Shown: one piece after another, positions 1-4,871 of the stretch
Numbering within the stretch: the first letter of the stretch is position 1
How the letters are laid out: every line of letters begins with the position of its first letter
Assembly: GCA_947630095.1 (NCBI GenBank)
Contig: CANRGI010000099.1
Span: forward strand, 1-5,014
Origin: an uncultured Bacilli bacterium
Lineage (GTDB): Bacteria > Bacillota_I > Bacilli_A > RF39 > UBA660
DNA: 5,014 nt
Reading direction: 5' to 3'
Translations under genes and position numbers: made by a program
Notes under the pieces: model-generated
What the model saw: the letters and a program-made list of their open reading frames with translations, nothing else
Database searches by the model: none
Told to the model about the DNA's origin: nothing

Positions 1-286
1 GTAGTGCGAATAAAGCAACAGTAAGAGCGTGGGAAGCAGATATAAACTGACTTCTAACTAAGGCATCTTCTGCACCTAAGACACGGGCGAAGACTTTTTC
101 TATTACATCTCTACCTAAATCTCCATAACCATACCCAGTTGTGGAGTTAAAATGTATTTCACTTACTTTAAATTCGTGAAAAGCATCTAATACTTTTTTG
201 CTATTAAGATAAGATAAATCGTCTATTTGTTTAAATATGTCTTTTAATTTTTCTTCACTTTCATTAATTAATTTTTCTATATTCAT
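1..286 (-). CDS. YnbB / methionine gamma-lyase-family PLP enzyme, N-terminal part (runs off the left edge)
   Basis: The visible 95 residues start at the ATG complementary to 284-286 and remain open to the window edge. They match the N-terminal region of the YnbB family (annotated as aluminium resistance or methionine gamma-lyase family, fold-type I PLP enzymes of about 400-430 residues). The recognisable part is a helical N-terminus followed by the family block HFNSTTGYGYGDLGRD (residues 45-60), then a conserved stretch with LVRSQFISASHAL (76-88), the start of the PLP domain. The PLP lysine lies outside the window, so activity cannot be judged; the true substrate of this family is not firmly established. 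The start lies 23 bp inside the end of the upstream SDR gene, and a weak GGATGG ribosome-binding site sits within that gene, so translation is probably coupled. The family call is firm; the exact reaction is not. Confidence 0.9.
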   Translation of the reverse strand, partial: MNIEKLINESEEKLKDIFKQIDDLSYLNSKKVLDAFHEFKVSEIHFNSTTGYGYGDLGRDVIEKVFARVLGAEDALVRSQFISASHALTVALFAL

Positions 287-962
287 TGTTACCATCCATT
301 CTATAAATACTTCCACTTGGGTCTTTTGAATTTAGTAATTCTATAATGTTATTTGCTACATTGTTTGTTGTTAATAATTCTTTTTGATTAATTCTTTCCA
401 TTTCACTTTTTAAAAAATTAGGGTTCATACTTCTTACTATAGGAGTGTCAATATAATTAGGTGCAAAGGCATAAACTTTGGTGTTTTTTAAAATTGTGGA
501 TAAAATAGTTGTTAAATAAATAAGAGAAGATTTTGTAAGTGCATAAACTATTCCATAAGAATTAAATGTATCAATGCCATCTGTGGAAGCAATATTTATA
601 ATTATACCACCTTTTAAATTAATAGATGTAGATATTTTTAGAGGGGCATATACGTTAACTATGTATGAGTTAGTGAAATCTATTAAGTTGATTTCTTCGG
701 GGGAAGAGTCTTTAGTGAGAGCGGCTATGTTGATAAGTGCATAGATATTCACATTTAATTTATTAATTTCTTCTATTAATGTGTGAATATTTTCTTCTTT
801 TTGAAAATCACACTTAATAACTTTGTGGTTATTCACATATTTTTTTAAAGGTTCATAATTTTGGTTGTAGATAAGTATTAAGTTATAAACAGGGTCTAGT
901 TTTTTTACTATTTCTAAACCTAATGGGCTACTTGCGCCTGTTATTACGATATATTTTTTCAT
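264..962 (-). CDS. Short-chain dehydrogenase/reductase (SDR), classical-type
   Basis: A 232-residue cytoplasmic NAD(P)-dependent oxidoreductase of typical classical SDR length. Visible motifs in order are: the nucleotide-binding turn TGASSPLG (8-15), where Pro13 replaces the usual middle Gly of TGxxxGxG; CDF at 51-53 for the adenine pocket; NIAA (78-81) in place of NNAG; Asn103 in VNVYAPL; Ser126 in INIAST; the catalytic pair Tyr140 and Lys144 (YALTK); and APNYIDTP (167-174) in the position of the PG motif. The tetrad Asn-Ser-Tyr-Lys is therefore present and the enzyme is probably active, but the substrate cannot be told. A good AAGGAG site (967-972) lies 4 nt before the ATG. The 3' end overlaps the YnbB-family gene by 23 bp, so the two form one unit and may act on related metabolites. 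The closest alternatives are 3-oxoacyl-ACP-reductase-like or sepiapterin-reductase-like SDRs. Confidence 0.92.
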   Translation of the reverse strand: MKKYIVITGASSPLGLEIVKKLDPVYNLILIYNQNYEPLKKYVNNHKVIKCDFQKEENIHTLIEEINKLNVNIYALINIAALTKDSSPEEINLIDFTNSYIVNVYAPLKISTSINLKGGIIINIASTDGIDTFNSYGIVYALTKSSLIYLTTILSTILKNTKVYAFAPNYIDTPIVRSMNPNFLKSEMERINQKELLTTNNVANNIIELLNSKDPSGSIYRMDGNNEYRKIN

Positions 963-976
963 AATTCTCCTTTTTT

Positions 977-998
977 TGATTAATCAGTTGTGATTAAT
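977..998. promoter_or_regulatory. Palindrome TGATTAATCA plus direct half-copy, possible operator in the SDR leader
   Basis: The perfect 10-bp palindrome TGATTAATCA (977-986) is followed by TGATTAAT (991-998), so the same motif recurs with a 14-bp period. The pair sits between the candidate -10 element and the Shine-Dalgarno site of the SDR gene, where a repressor would block early transcription. AT-rich palindromes occur by chance, so this is a weak call. Confidence 0.3.
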
Positions 999-1012
999 TT
1001 TTTCTTTTAAAT

Positions 1013-1021
1013 ATTTTACCA
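1013..1021 (-). promoter_or_regulatory. Candidate extended -10 promoter for the SDR/YnbB unit
   Basis: On the minus strand TGG is followed directly by TAAAAT (5/6 to TATAAT), giving an extended -10 element about 50 nt before the SDR start codon. No good -35 box is seen at 16-18 nt upstream, which is common with extended -10 promoters. The 13-bp palindrome CCATAAATTATGG (1019-1031) overlaps its upstream edge and could be an operator. This is inferred from consensus only. Confidence 0.4.
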
Positions 1022-1080
1022 TAAATTATGGGTATTTTAATCATTTATGTGTAAATTTTGGATTTTTATGGACGAATTAG

Positions 1081-1138
1081 AAAATAAAGAAAAAGAGTAA
1101 GAATAATCTTACCCAAATTCTTTTTGAAAATTTTAATT
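1081..1138. repeat. Direct repeat, copy A, at the 3' end of the surface-protein gene
   Basis: This block recurs at 2591-2643 in the same orientation. Over the 45 bp of 1094-1138 versus 2599-2643 there is a single mismatch (G1101 versus T2606). Outside that, both copies share a short A-rich flank, with five extra bases in copy A. Copy A ends within the stop codon of the surface-protein gene and contains its terminator hairpin. Confidence 0.85.
1085..1114 (-). terminator. Rho-independent terminator of the surface-protein gene
   Basis: Read on the minus strand, GGGTAAGA-TTAT-TCTTACTC forms an 8-bp stem (one G-U pair) with a 4-nt loop at 1095-1114. It is followed by a T-rich tail (TTTTTCTTT). 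It lies 22 bp after the stop codon of the NPQTG protein. The stem is modest in GC, as expected for this genome. Confidence 0.6.
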
Positions 1139-2408
1139 AAGCATTTTTCTTAAAGTATAATGATATTCCAACTAAACCTACTAAAGATGTGATAGCAACT
1201 ATAACATAAGTTATAATTGAGTCACCAGTTTGTGGGTTAGTTGTTAATGTATCAGCGTATGCAATAGCATAGTTAGAAAAGTCTTTTGAAGAAAATAACA
1301 ATGATTTTCCATCTTCACTTACACTAGTTGGTAACTTTTCTACTTTTCCATTATGTTCTCTTAAAATGTAGTAAGTTCTTTCGTAACCTTTTTCTACACT
1401 TGGTAACTCTGGAATAAGCACTGATAATTTGATTTCTTTATTTAGTTCGTGTATTTTATGTGTTTCTTCTGCTGTTTTTACTACTACGGAGATATCAAAA
1501 TAATTAGCAATTTTAGAGTTTTCTATAACAGACTCGAATTTTTGAGTTGTTTCTTCGTCTAAATTTTCTAATGGTTCAGTTGTGAGAGAAATTGTAACAT
1601 CATTAGTTTCTGCTAATTCTTTTAATTCAGGTATTGTATCTAGTGCCTCTTGTAATGCTTCTTCTAATACATCTGTAAAACTTTCGTCTTCTACTGTAAC
1701 ATTTTCATTTGTTGCTTCAGTTTCTACTTCAACATTTACTTTTGGTAATCTTGAGTGAACAAGGATACCATTTTCAACTTTAATGTTGCAGAACCATACT
1801 GACCTTACATTTACATCTGGCATAGTTGCAACATTAATTTCATTTATTACTACATCTCCACTTGTTCCTTTAACTTCATCTCCTAATAAAATTTGGAAAT
1901 TTACGTATGCTTTTCCATCTTTTTTTATAAAGTAATGCCATCTATAAGTATATAGACCTTCTTCAGTTAAAGTTGCAATAGTAGAAGGTGCCCAGTTGGC
2001 TGTTACAACAAATTGGTTACTTGACCTTTGAGTCATTACGACATTTTCTGTTAACTCTGCTGCTGCATCTTTAGTTTGATTTAATGATACAGTAGCCTCG
2101 AATAACTCGCTTTCTTTAATATTTGTAAAATCTAATTCTACATATACTTCTTCAGTTATGCCGCTTGACAACATACCTTTACTTGCCTTACTATAAGGAC
2201 CTACTACTTGTCCAGGGAAACCTGGTTCTTGGTCGTTTGTATGGTCTTTTCCTGTCATTTTTGTAACAATATCTGACACCTCTTCTTTACTTCCATAATA
2301 CCCATCTGCTGTTTGCCAGTCAGAAAAATTATGAGTAGTTGCGTCTAAACTATTTGCAGATAACATTAATAAACCTAATGTACAAACTGCGATTATAACT
2401 TTTTTCAT
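1137..2408 (-). CDS. Secreted, sortase-anchored surface protein (NPQTG motif)
   Basis: A 423-residue precursor of a cell-surface protein. Residues 1-23 or so are a signal peptide (MKK, then a hydrophobic core to about 18, with likely cleavage near LDA at 21-23). Residues 24-220 are a beta-rich domain with many Thr, Val and aromatic residues, including YRWHYF (155-160), that I do not recognise; it might be a binding or carbohydrate-binding fold, but this is a guess. An acidic linker (225-245) follows. Residues 246-388 then resemble the beta-sandwich repeat often found just before the anchor in cell-wall proteins of gut Bacillota, ending in SSKDFSNYAIAYADT. The C-terminus is a sorting signal: NPQTG (391-395), a hydrophobic segment (398-417) and the basic tail KKNA. 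NPQTG differs from the usual LPXTG and suggests a variant sortase; no sortase gene is in the window. The start is fixed by a strong AAGGAGG site (2415-2421). Its promoter contains a G8 tract (see findings), so expression may switch on and off. The ligand or function is unknown. Confidence 0.9.
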   Translation of the reverse strand: MKKVIIAVCTLGLLMLSANSLDATTHNFSDWQTADGYYGSKEEVSDIVTKMTGKDHTNDQEPGFPGQVVGPYSKASKGMLSSGITEEVYVELDFTNIKESELFEATVSLNQTKDAAAELTENVVMTQRSSNQFVVTANWAPSTIATLTEEGLYTYRWHYFIKKDGKAYVNFQILLGDEVKGTSGDVVINEINVATMPDVNVRSVWFCNIKVENGILVHSRLPKVNVEVETEATNENVTVEDESFTDVLEEALQEALDTIPELKELAETNDVTISLTTEPLENLDEETTQKFESVIENSKIANYFDISVVVKTAEETHKIHELNKEIKLSVLIPELPSVEKGYERTYYILREHNGKVEKLPTSVSEDGKSLLFSSKDFSNYAIAYADTLTTNPQTGDSIITYVIVAITSLVGLVGISLYFKKNA

Positions 2409-2431
2409 TCTTTTCCTCCTTTGTGAGTTTT

Positions 2432-2461
2432 ATAATACTACCCCCCCCGAGGTTTTGTCAA
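2432..2461 (-). promoter_or_regulatory. Promoter of the surface-protein gene with a G8 tract in the spacer
   Basis: On the minus strand a perfect -35 TTGACA (2456-2461) is followed by an 18-bp spacer and a -10 TATTAT (2432-2437, 5/6). The spacer contains eight consecutive G (the complement of 2441-2448). Transcription would start near 2425, giving a short leader that holds the Shine-Dalgarno site. Losing one G would give the optimal 17-bp spacing and gaining one would give 19, so the tract length should set promoter strength. Confidence 0.7.
2441..2448. repeat. Homopolymer C8/G8 (possible phase-variation tract)
   Basis: Eight identical C on the plus strand, lying between the -35 and -10 boxes of the surface-protein gene. 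The next longest G or C runs in the window are four bases, so this run stands out sharply in such an AT-rich sequence. Runs of this kind mutate by slipped-strand mispairing. Confidence 0.9.
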
Positions 2462-2535
2462 GCAGAAATTCAATTTTTAAAGGGTAATTTTAAATTTTTG
2501 TATTTCAATTTTGAATTTTATTTGTAGAAATATGT

Positions 2536-2562
2536 TTATATATTATATATTATATATTATAT
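2536..2562. repeat. Heptamer tandem repeat TTATATA, about 3.9 copies
   Basis: Three perfect units (2536-2556) and a partial fourth (2557-2562) lie in the AT-rich stretch upstream of the surface-protein promoter. The stretch 2462-2590 has no coding potential that I can see. The repeat may be a simple microsatellite or a bendable upstream sequence; its role is unknown. Confidence 0.75.
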
Positions 2563-2590
2563 TTTATGTCTTTTTATATAATTTTGTGTC

Positions 2591-2643
2591 AAAATAAAAG
2601 AGTAATAATAATCTTACCCAAATTCTTTTTGAAAATTTTAATT
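2591..2643. repeat. Direct repeat, copy B, fused to the DUF1016 remnant
   Basis: The second copy of the block at 1081-1138, in the same orientation and 5 bp shorter in its A-rich flank. It includes the terminator-like hairpin (2600-2619), whose stem is weakened here by the single mismatch at 2606. On the minus strand it begins exactly where similarity of the DUF1016 pseudogene to its family stops, so one edge is a recombination junction. Together with copy A it encloses the surface-protein gene and its promoter. Confidence 0.85.
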
Positions 2644-3007
2644 CAGAAAGTAGTAATCTTTCAAAAGATGTTTCTAATTGCCTTTTTAATTCTAGTACTC
2701 TCTAGTTATAATTAATGCTTTCTTTTTCTTAAAAGTTTCGTTCTTCAATATTTTCAATACTTAATAATTCACAATAATGAGACAAACTCAATTTTCCAGA
2801 CACTGTCTATAATTTTGGATATGTTATATAAAGTTTACGCTTCCATATTCTACTTTTATATTGCTATTCTGTTCATTTTCAACAATAATTCTTCCAATAT
2901 TCCAATATGCACATAACATAGTATCATTTACTTCATAAGCCACTTTTTTCTACTACTCAAATAACATCTTTAATTTCTTGAATTATTTTAGCATTTAGTA
3001 ATGCAAA
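2641..3007 (-). pseudogene. Broken DUF1016 (YhcG-type PDDEXK nuclease family) N-terminal domain
   Basis: Joined minus-strand frames rebuild the N-terminal domain of DUF1016 proteins, the non-catalytic half of YhcG-like putative PDDEXK nucleases common in accessory DNA. Readable pieces are AKIIQEIKDVI, then AYEVNDTMLCAYWNIGRIIVE, then YITYPKL, SGKLSLSHYCELLSIENIEE and VLELKRQLETSFERLLLS. The gene is dead. There are in-frame stops at 2957-2959, 2807-2809, 2729-2731 (where the family has Tyr) and 2702-2704 (where it has Trp). A one-base frameshift lies near 2941. About 30-40 residues around the GFSRSNL region are missing near 2835-2845, and the whole C-terminal nuclease domain is gone, replaced by the repeat at 2591-2643. 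The conserved Trp of LSWSHY is Leu. The start is not identifiable. The family match rests on remembered motifs, but it runs through the whole stretch. Confidence 0.8.
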
Positions 3008-3166
3008 TTATTTTTTATTAAGTATTGTTTCTTTTTTAGAGCGGTAGCCGATAGACTTGGGGATACTGAACAAGTAGTAGAAAAAACATATTACCACGTT
3101 TTGCCCAAAACACGCAGTATTCCGGTTAATTTTATAAACGAATTTAATAAAAATCTTGAAAAATAG
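3002..3166 (+). pseudogene. C-terminal remnant of a tyrosine recombinase (integrase)
   Basis: From 3038 to the TAG at 3164-3166 the plus strand encodes 42 residues that look like the end of a phage/ICE-type tyrosine recombinase. VADRLGDT matches the usual ERLGHT motif, with Asp in place of the second conserved His. TYYHVLPK carries the catalytic tyrosine context (TYSHV in relatives), and a short basic/acidic tail follows. The frame opens at 3002, but residues before about 3035 do not look like integrase, and the Arg-Lys-HxxR part of the active site is absent. It therefore cannot be functional. It points at the 3' end of tRNA-His, the position of an integrase in an element inserted at that tRNA. 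Base composition is visibly richer in GC than its surroundings. Confidence 0.75.
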
Positions 3167-3184
3167 TACGTAAATAGTAGGTAA
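3163..3184. repeat. Two tandem 11-bp repeats after the integrase remnant
   Basis: ATAGTACGTAA (3163-3173) is followed directly by ATAGTAGGTAA (3174-3184), 10 of 11 identical. The first unit contains the integrase stop codon. Short direct repeats of this kind just inside an attachment site are typical arm-type binding sites for tyrosine recombinases, so this may be a relic of the element's attachment region. That role is inferred. Confidence 0.6.
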
Positions 3185-3211
3185 AAAAATAAAAACCCCG
3201 TAAATACGGGG
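3185..3211 (-). terminator. Strong rho-independent terminator of tRNA-His
   Basis: CCCCGTAAATACGGGG (3196-3211) is a perfect 6-7-bp GC-rich stem. On the minus strand it is followed by TTTTTATTTTTTT. It lies 12 bp after the CCA end of tRNA-His and would also end any readthrough from the peptidase gene. There is no T-tract on the plus-strand side, so it acts in one direction. Confidence 0.9.
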
Positions 3212-3223
3212 AAAAATTCAATC

Positions 3224-3300
3224 TGGGGCGGTATGTGGGAATCAAACCCACGCATACCAGAGCCACAATCTGGCGTGTTAATCACTTCACCAATACCGCC
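3224..3300 (-). tRNA. tRNA-His (anticodon GUG), CCA encoded
   Basis: A complete 77-nt cloverleaf read on the minus strand. The acceptor stem GCGGTAT/ATACCGC is extended by the tRNA-His-specific extra base pair G-1:C73, and the encoded CCA is at 3224-3226. The anticodon stem CCAGA/TCTGG encloses loop TTGTGGC, so the anticodon is GTG. The T-stem is GTGGG/CCCAC, and G15-C48 is present. The T-loop is TTTGATT, with U at position 56 instead of C, and the D-loop has A at position 19 instead of G, so the tertiary 19-56 pair reads A-U. It sits 26 bp after the peptidase gene and next to an integrase remnant, suggesting past use as an attachment site. Confidence 0.96.
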
Positions 3301-3311
3301 ATGTAGGTAAG

Positions 3312-3340
3312 ATTATACTATATTTCTTACCAAAATACAA
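3312..3340 (-). promoter_or_regulatory. Candidate tRNA-His promoter overlapping the end of the peptidase gene
   Basis: A consensus -10 TATAAT (complement of 3312-3317) and a weak -35 TTGTAT (3335-3340) are separated by 17 bp on the minus strand. This places the start a few bases before the tRNA 5' end. The -35 lies inside the last codons of the M14 peptidase. Readthrough from the peptidase gene is also possible, since I see no T-tracted terminator between them. Confidence 0.5.
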
Positions 3341-4634
3341 GAGATTTACTTGTGTATTCTTCGCTTATTGTTGATATACTTTGTGTATAATTAGTTAATG
3401 TTTCTACTGTAAGTACACAAGTTTCTTGAGTTAAGTTTTTACTTACTACATCATATTTATCTGTTGATAACCTACCTGTTTTTGTGCTTAACTTATATCC
3501 GTGAATTAATTCTGCTATAAAATCAGTTGAAGTTCCATCTGTACCATCGCCATCAATTTCATTTTCTACATCATATATAGTATAGAAAGTATATTCATTA
3601 AATAATTCTGCACATTGACTTGAGATTTTATTAAATCTTTCACTTAAATGAGGTTTGCCATTATAAATTACTCGACCCGCACTGTGAAGAGAAATGTAAG
3701 CGTGGGCATTTTTGTAATGTTTTAATATCCAGTATATTAGTGCTTGTGTTTCTGGTTCACTTCCTAGACTTTCTCCAGCATAATAGGCATTGTTTAGAGG
3801 AGATTTAGTGTTTGATACTGTATAATGTAAATCTTTACTTTTAAAATAAAGTCCACCAAGTTGTGAAGGCATATTTCTATTTATATCGACTCCATTTATG
3901 TTTGCTTTATAAAAATCTTGATCTATTTTGTCATTTTCCTTATATACAAAACTTTTTTTATCTTTTAATGTAGATTTACCAAATAAAGTATAATCATATC
4001 CATCTGGGTTTACTGAAGGTATCATTACAAAAGTATGGTCTTTTAATAACTCTTCTATTTCGTCGTTGCCTGACTCCCAACTATTAACTAAATCTACTGC
4101 AAATTTAGTTATAAATAAAGTAGGTGCAATTTCAGCCGCGTGTATATTTCCTTCTACAAGAACTTTGTCTTTTCCTTTTCCTATTTCTAAGGAATATATA
4201 TTTCTTTTTTCAACTGACGAGCCAATTATTTCTAAGTTTACTATGTCAGAATTGTTTAATGATTTGAACTTTTTTTCTAATTCGGAATATTCATATTGCT
4301 TTTCAAATTCATAGGAAATAGGTCTATAACTACCTTCTTTATCTACATAGTTTCCTTTACCTTTTAATGCTTTTTTTAAATCACTTATACTCATACCATC
4401 AGAGAGATATTTTGCTATTACATCAGAGTTGGTTTCTTCGTCCTCAGTAATGTAATCTTTATAATTTAATGTAGAAGTGGTTAAACCATTTTCTCCATTG
4501 TATTCTATTTCTCCATCTTTATTTTTTCCTTTTTCTTCTTTAGTATCAAAATAATAGTTTTTTATAAATGTAAAAACTAATGCTAATACACATAATATAA
4601 TTATAAATTTATATATCTTTCTTAAAAATTCCAT
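3327..4634 (-). CDS. Membrane-anchored M14-family zinc carboxypeptidase
   Basis: A 435-residue peptidase with a single N-terminal membrane segment (about 9-25, uncleaved signal-anchor type), so the catalytic part lies outside the cell. A charged linker and a variable region with SYRPISYEFEKQYEYSEL (102-119) precede the M14 domain. Zinc ligands are His165 and Glu168 (NIHAAE) and His317 (SLHSAG). NPDGY (209-213), the Asn-Arg substrate site at 252-253 in GVDINRN, and the general-base Glu411 in VETLTNYT are all present, so the enzyme should be active. In Bacillota such proteins usually trim peptidoglycan stem peptides or extracellular peptides (relatives include gamma-D-glutamyl-diaminopimelate peptidases); which applies here cannot be told. 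A clean AGGAG (4641-4645), 6 nt before the ATG, supports the start. It stands alone between the rRNA operon and tRNA-His. The family call is firm and the substrate is inferred. Confidence 0.94.
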   Translation of the reverse strand: MEFLRKIYKFIIILCVLALVFTFIKNYYFDTKEEKGKNKDGEIEYNGENGLTTSTLNYKDYITEDEETNSDVIAKYLSDGMSISDLKKALKGKGNYVDKEGSYRPISYEFEKQYEYSELEKKFKSLNNSDIVNLEIIGSSVEKRNIYSLEIGKGKDKVLVEGNIHAAEIAPTLFITKFAVDLVNSWESGNDEIEELLKDHTFVMIPSVNPDGYDYTLFGKSTLKDKKSFVYKENDKIDQDFYKANINGVDINRNMPSQLGGLYFKSKDLHYTVSNTKSPLNNAYYAGESLGSEPETQALIYWILKHYKNAHAYISLHSAGRVIYNGKPHLSERFNKISSQCAELFNEYTFYTIYDVENEIDGDGTDGTSTDFIAELIHGYKLSTKTGRLSTDKYDVVSKNLTQETCVLTVETLTNYTQSISTISEEYTSKSLVFW

Positions 4635-4653
4635 ATTGTACTCCTATTTATTG

Positions 4654-4682
4654 ATTTTATCATATTTTTTTATGTTTATAAA
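4654..4682 (-). promoter_or_regulatory. Candidate promoter of the M14 peptidase gene
   Basis: On the minus strand an extended -10, TGA followed by TAAAAT (4654-4662), lies 17 bp after a weak -35 TTTATA (4677-4682, 4/6). The start site would be near 4647, leaving a very short leader with the AGGAG site. The call is based on consensus only. Confidence 0.45.
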
Positions 4683-4748
4683 GTGATTAGGTTTTTTATT
4701 ACATTTATATTACACTTTTATATATGTGTTCGGATATTTTTAGACAAT

Positions 4749-4763
4749 AAAAAAACCAGCAAC
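4749..4763 (-). terminator. Probable rRNA-operon terminator (T7 after the 5S end)
   Basis: The 5S terminal stem is followed directly by TTTTTTT on the minus strand. The terminal helix of the 5S RNA, rather than a separate hairpin, would serve as the stem. No other hairpin is seen between here and the peptidase gene. Confidence 0.4.
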
Positions 4764-4857
4764 TTGCTATTTTCGCCTAAACTATCTTCGCCGTTAAAGT
4801 GCTTAACTTCTGTGTTCGAGATGGGAACAGGTGTGTCCACTTTGCTATCGTCACGGA
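4756..4857 (-). rRNA. rrf: 5S ribosomal RNA (short form)
   Basis: The minus strand carries the conserved 5S core, including CACACCTGTTCCCATCTCGA and GAACACAGAAGTTAAGC, downstream of a 23S end. I set the ends by pairing the terminal stem TCCGTGAC with GTTGCTGG (G-U pairs and one mismatch), giving about 102 nt. This is shorter than the usual 115-120 nt because the hairpin arm after GAAGATAGT is reduced, as reported for Mollicutes 5S RNAs. The exact ends are uncertain by a few bases. A run of seven T follows at once on the minus strand (4749-4755) and probably marks the end of the rRNA operon. Confidence 0.93.
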
Positions 4858-4865
4858 TTAAATAT

Positions 4866-4871
4866 ATTATA
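4866..4871 (-). promoter_or_regulatory. TATAAT element just before the 5S gene
   Basis: A consensus -10 (complement of 4866-4871) lies in the 23S-5S spacer, with only a weak -35 (TTGTTT) 17 bp upstream. Initiation would fall at or next to the mature 5S end. In a spacer this AT-rich it may be chance. Confidence 0.25.

Noticed and set aside
1068..1100. 10-codon plus-strand frame beginning ATG GAC GAA
   Set aside because: Very short, no ribosome-binding site, and it overlaps the repeat and terminator of the surface-protein gene.
2587..2592. Minus-strand TTGACA upstream of the surface-protein gene as an alternative promoter
   Set aside because: No good -10 lies at 16-18 bp; the nearest TATAAT is 25 bp away, and the element with correct spacing is at 2432-2461.
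2957..2959. Recoding of TGA as Trp (mycoplasma code) to rescue the DUF1016 gene
   Set aside because: The gene also contains TAA and TAG stops, a frameshift and a deletion, and the intact genes use TGG for Trp.
2409..3200. CRISPR array
   Set aside because: The only repeats are a heptamer run, one pair of 11-mers and one pair of distant long direct repeats; none show regular spacers.
3091..3285. 64-residue minus-strand open frame
   Set aside because: It overlaps tRNA-His and its terminator, and lies antisense to the integrase remnant; it has no ribosome-binding site and is a translation of RNA-gene sequence.
4066..4314. 82-residue plus-strand open frame
   Set aside because: It is antisense to the catalytic part of the M14 peptidase, which has all its conserved motifs in the other frame.
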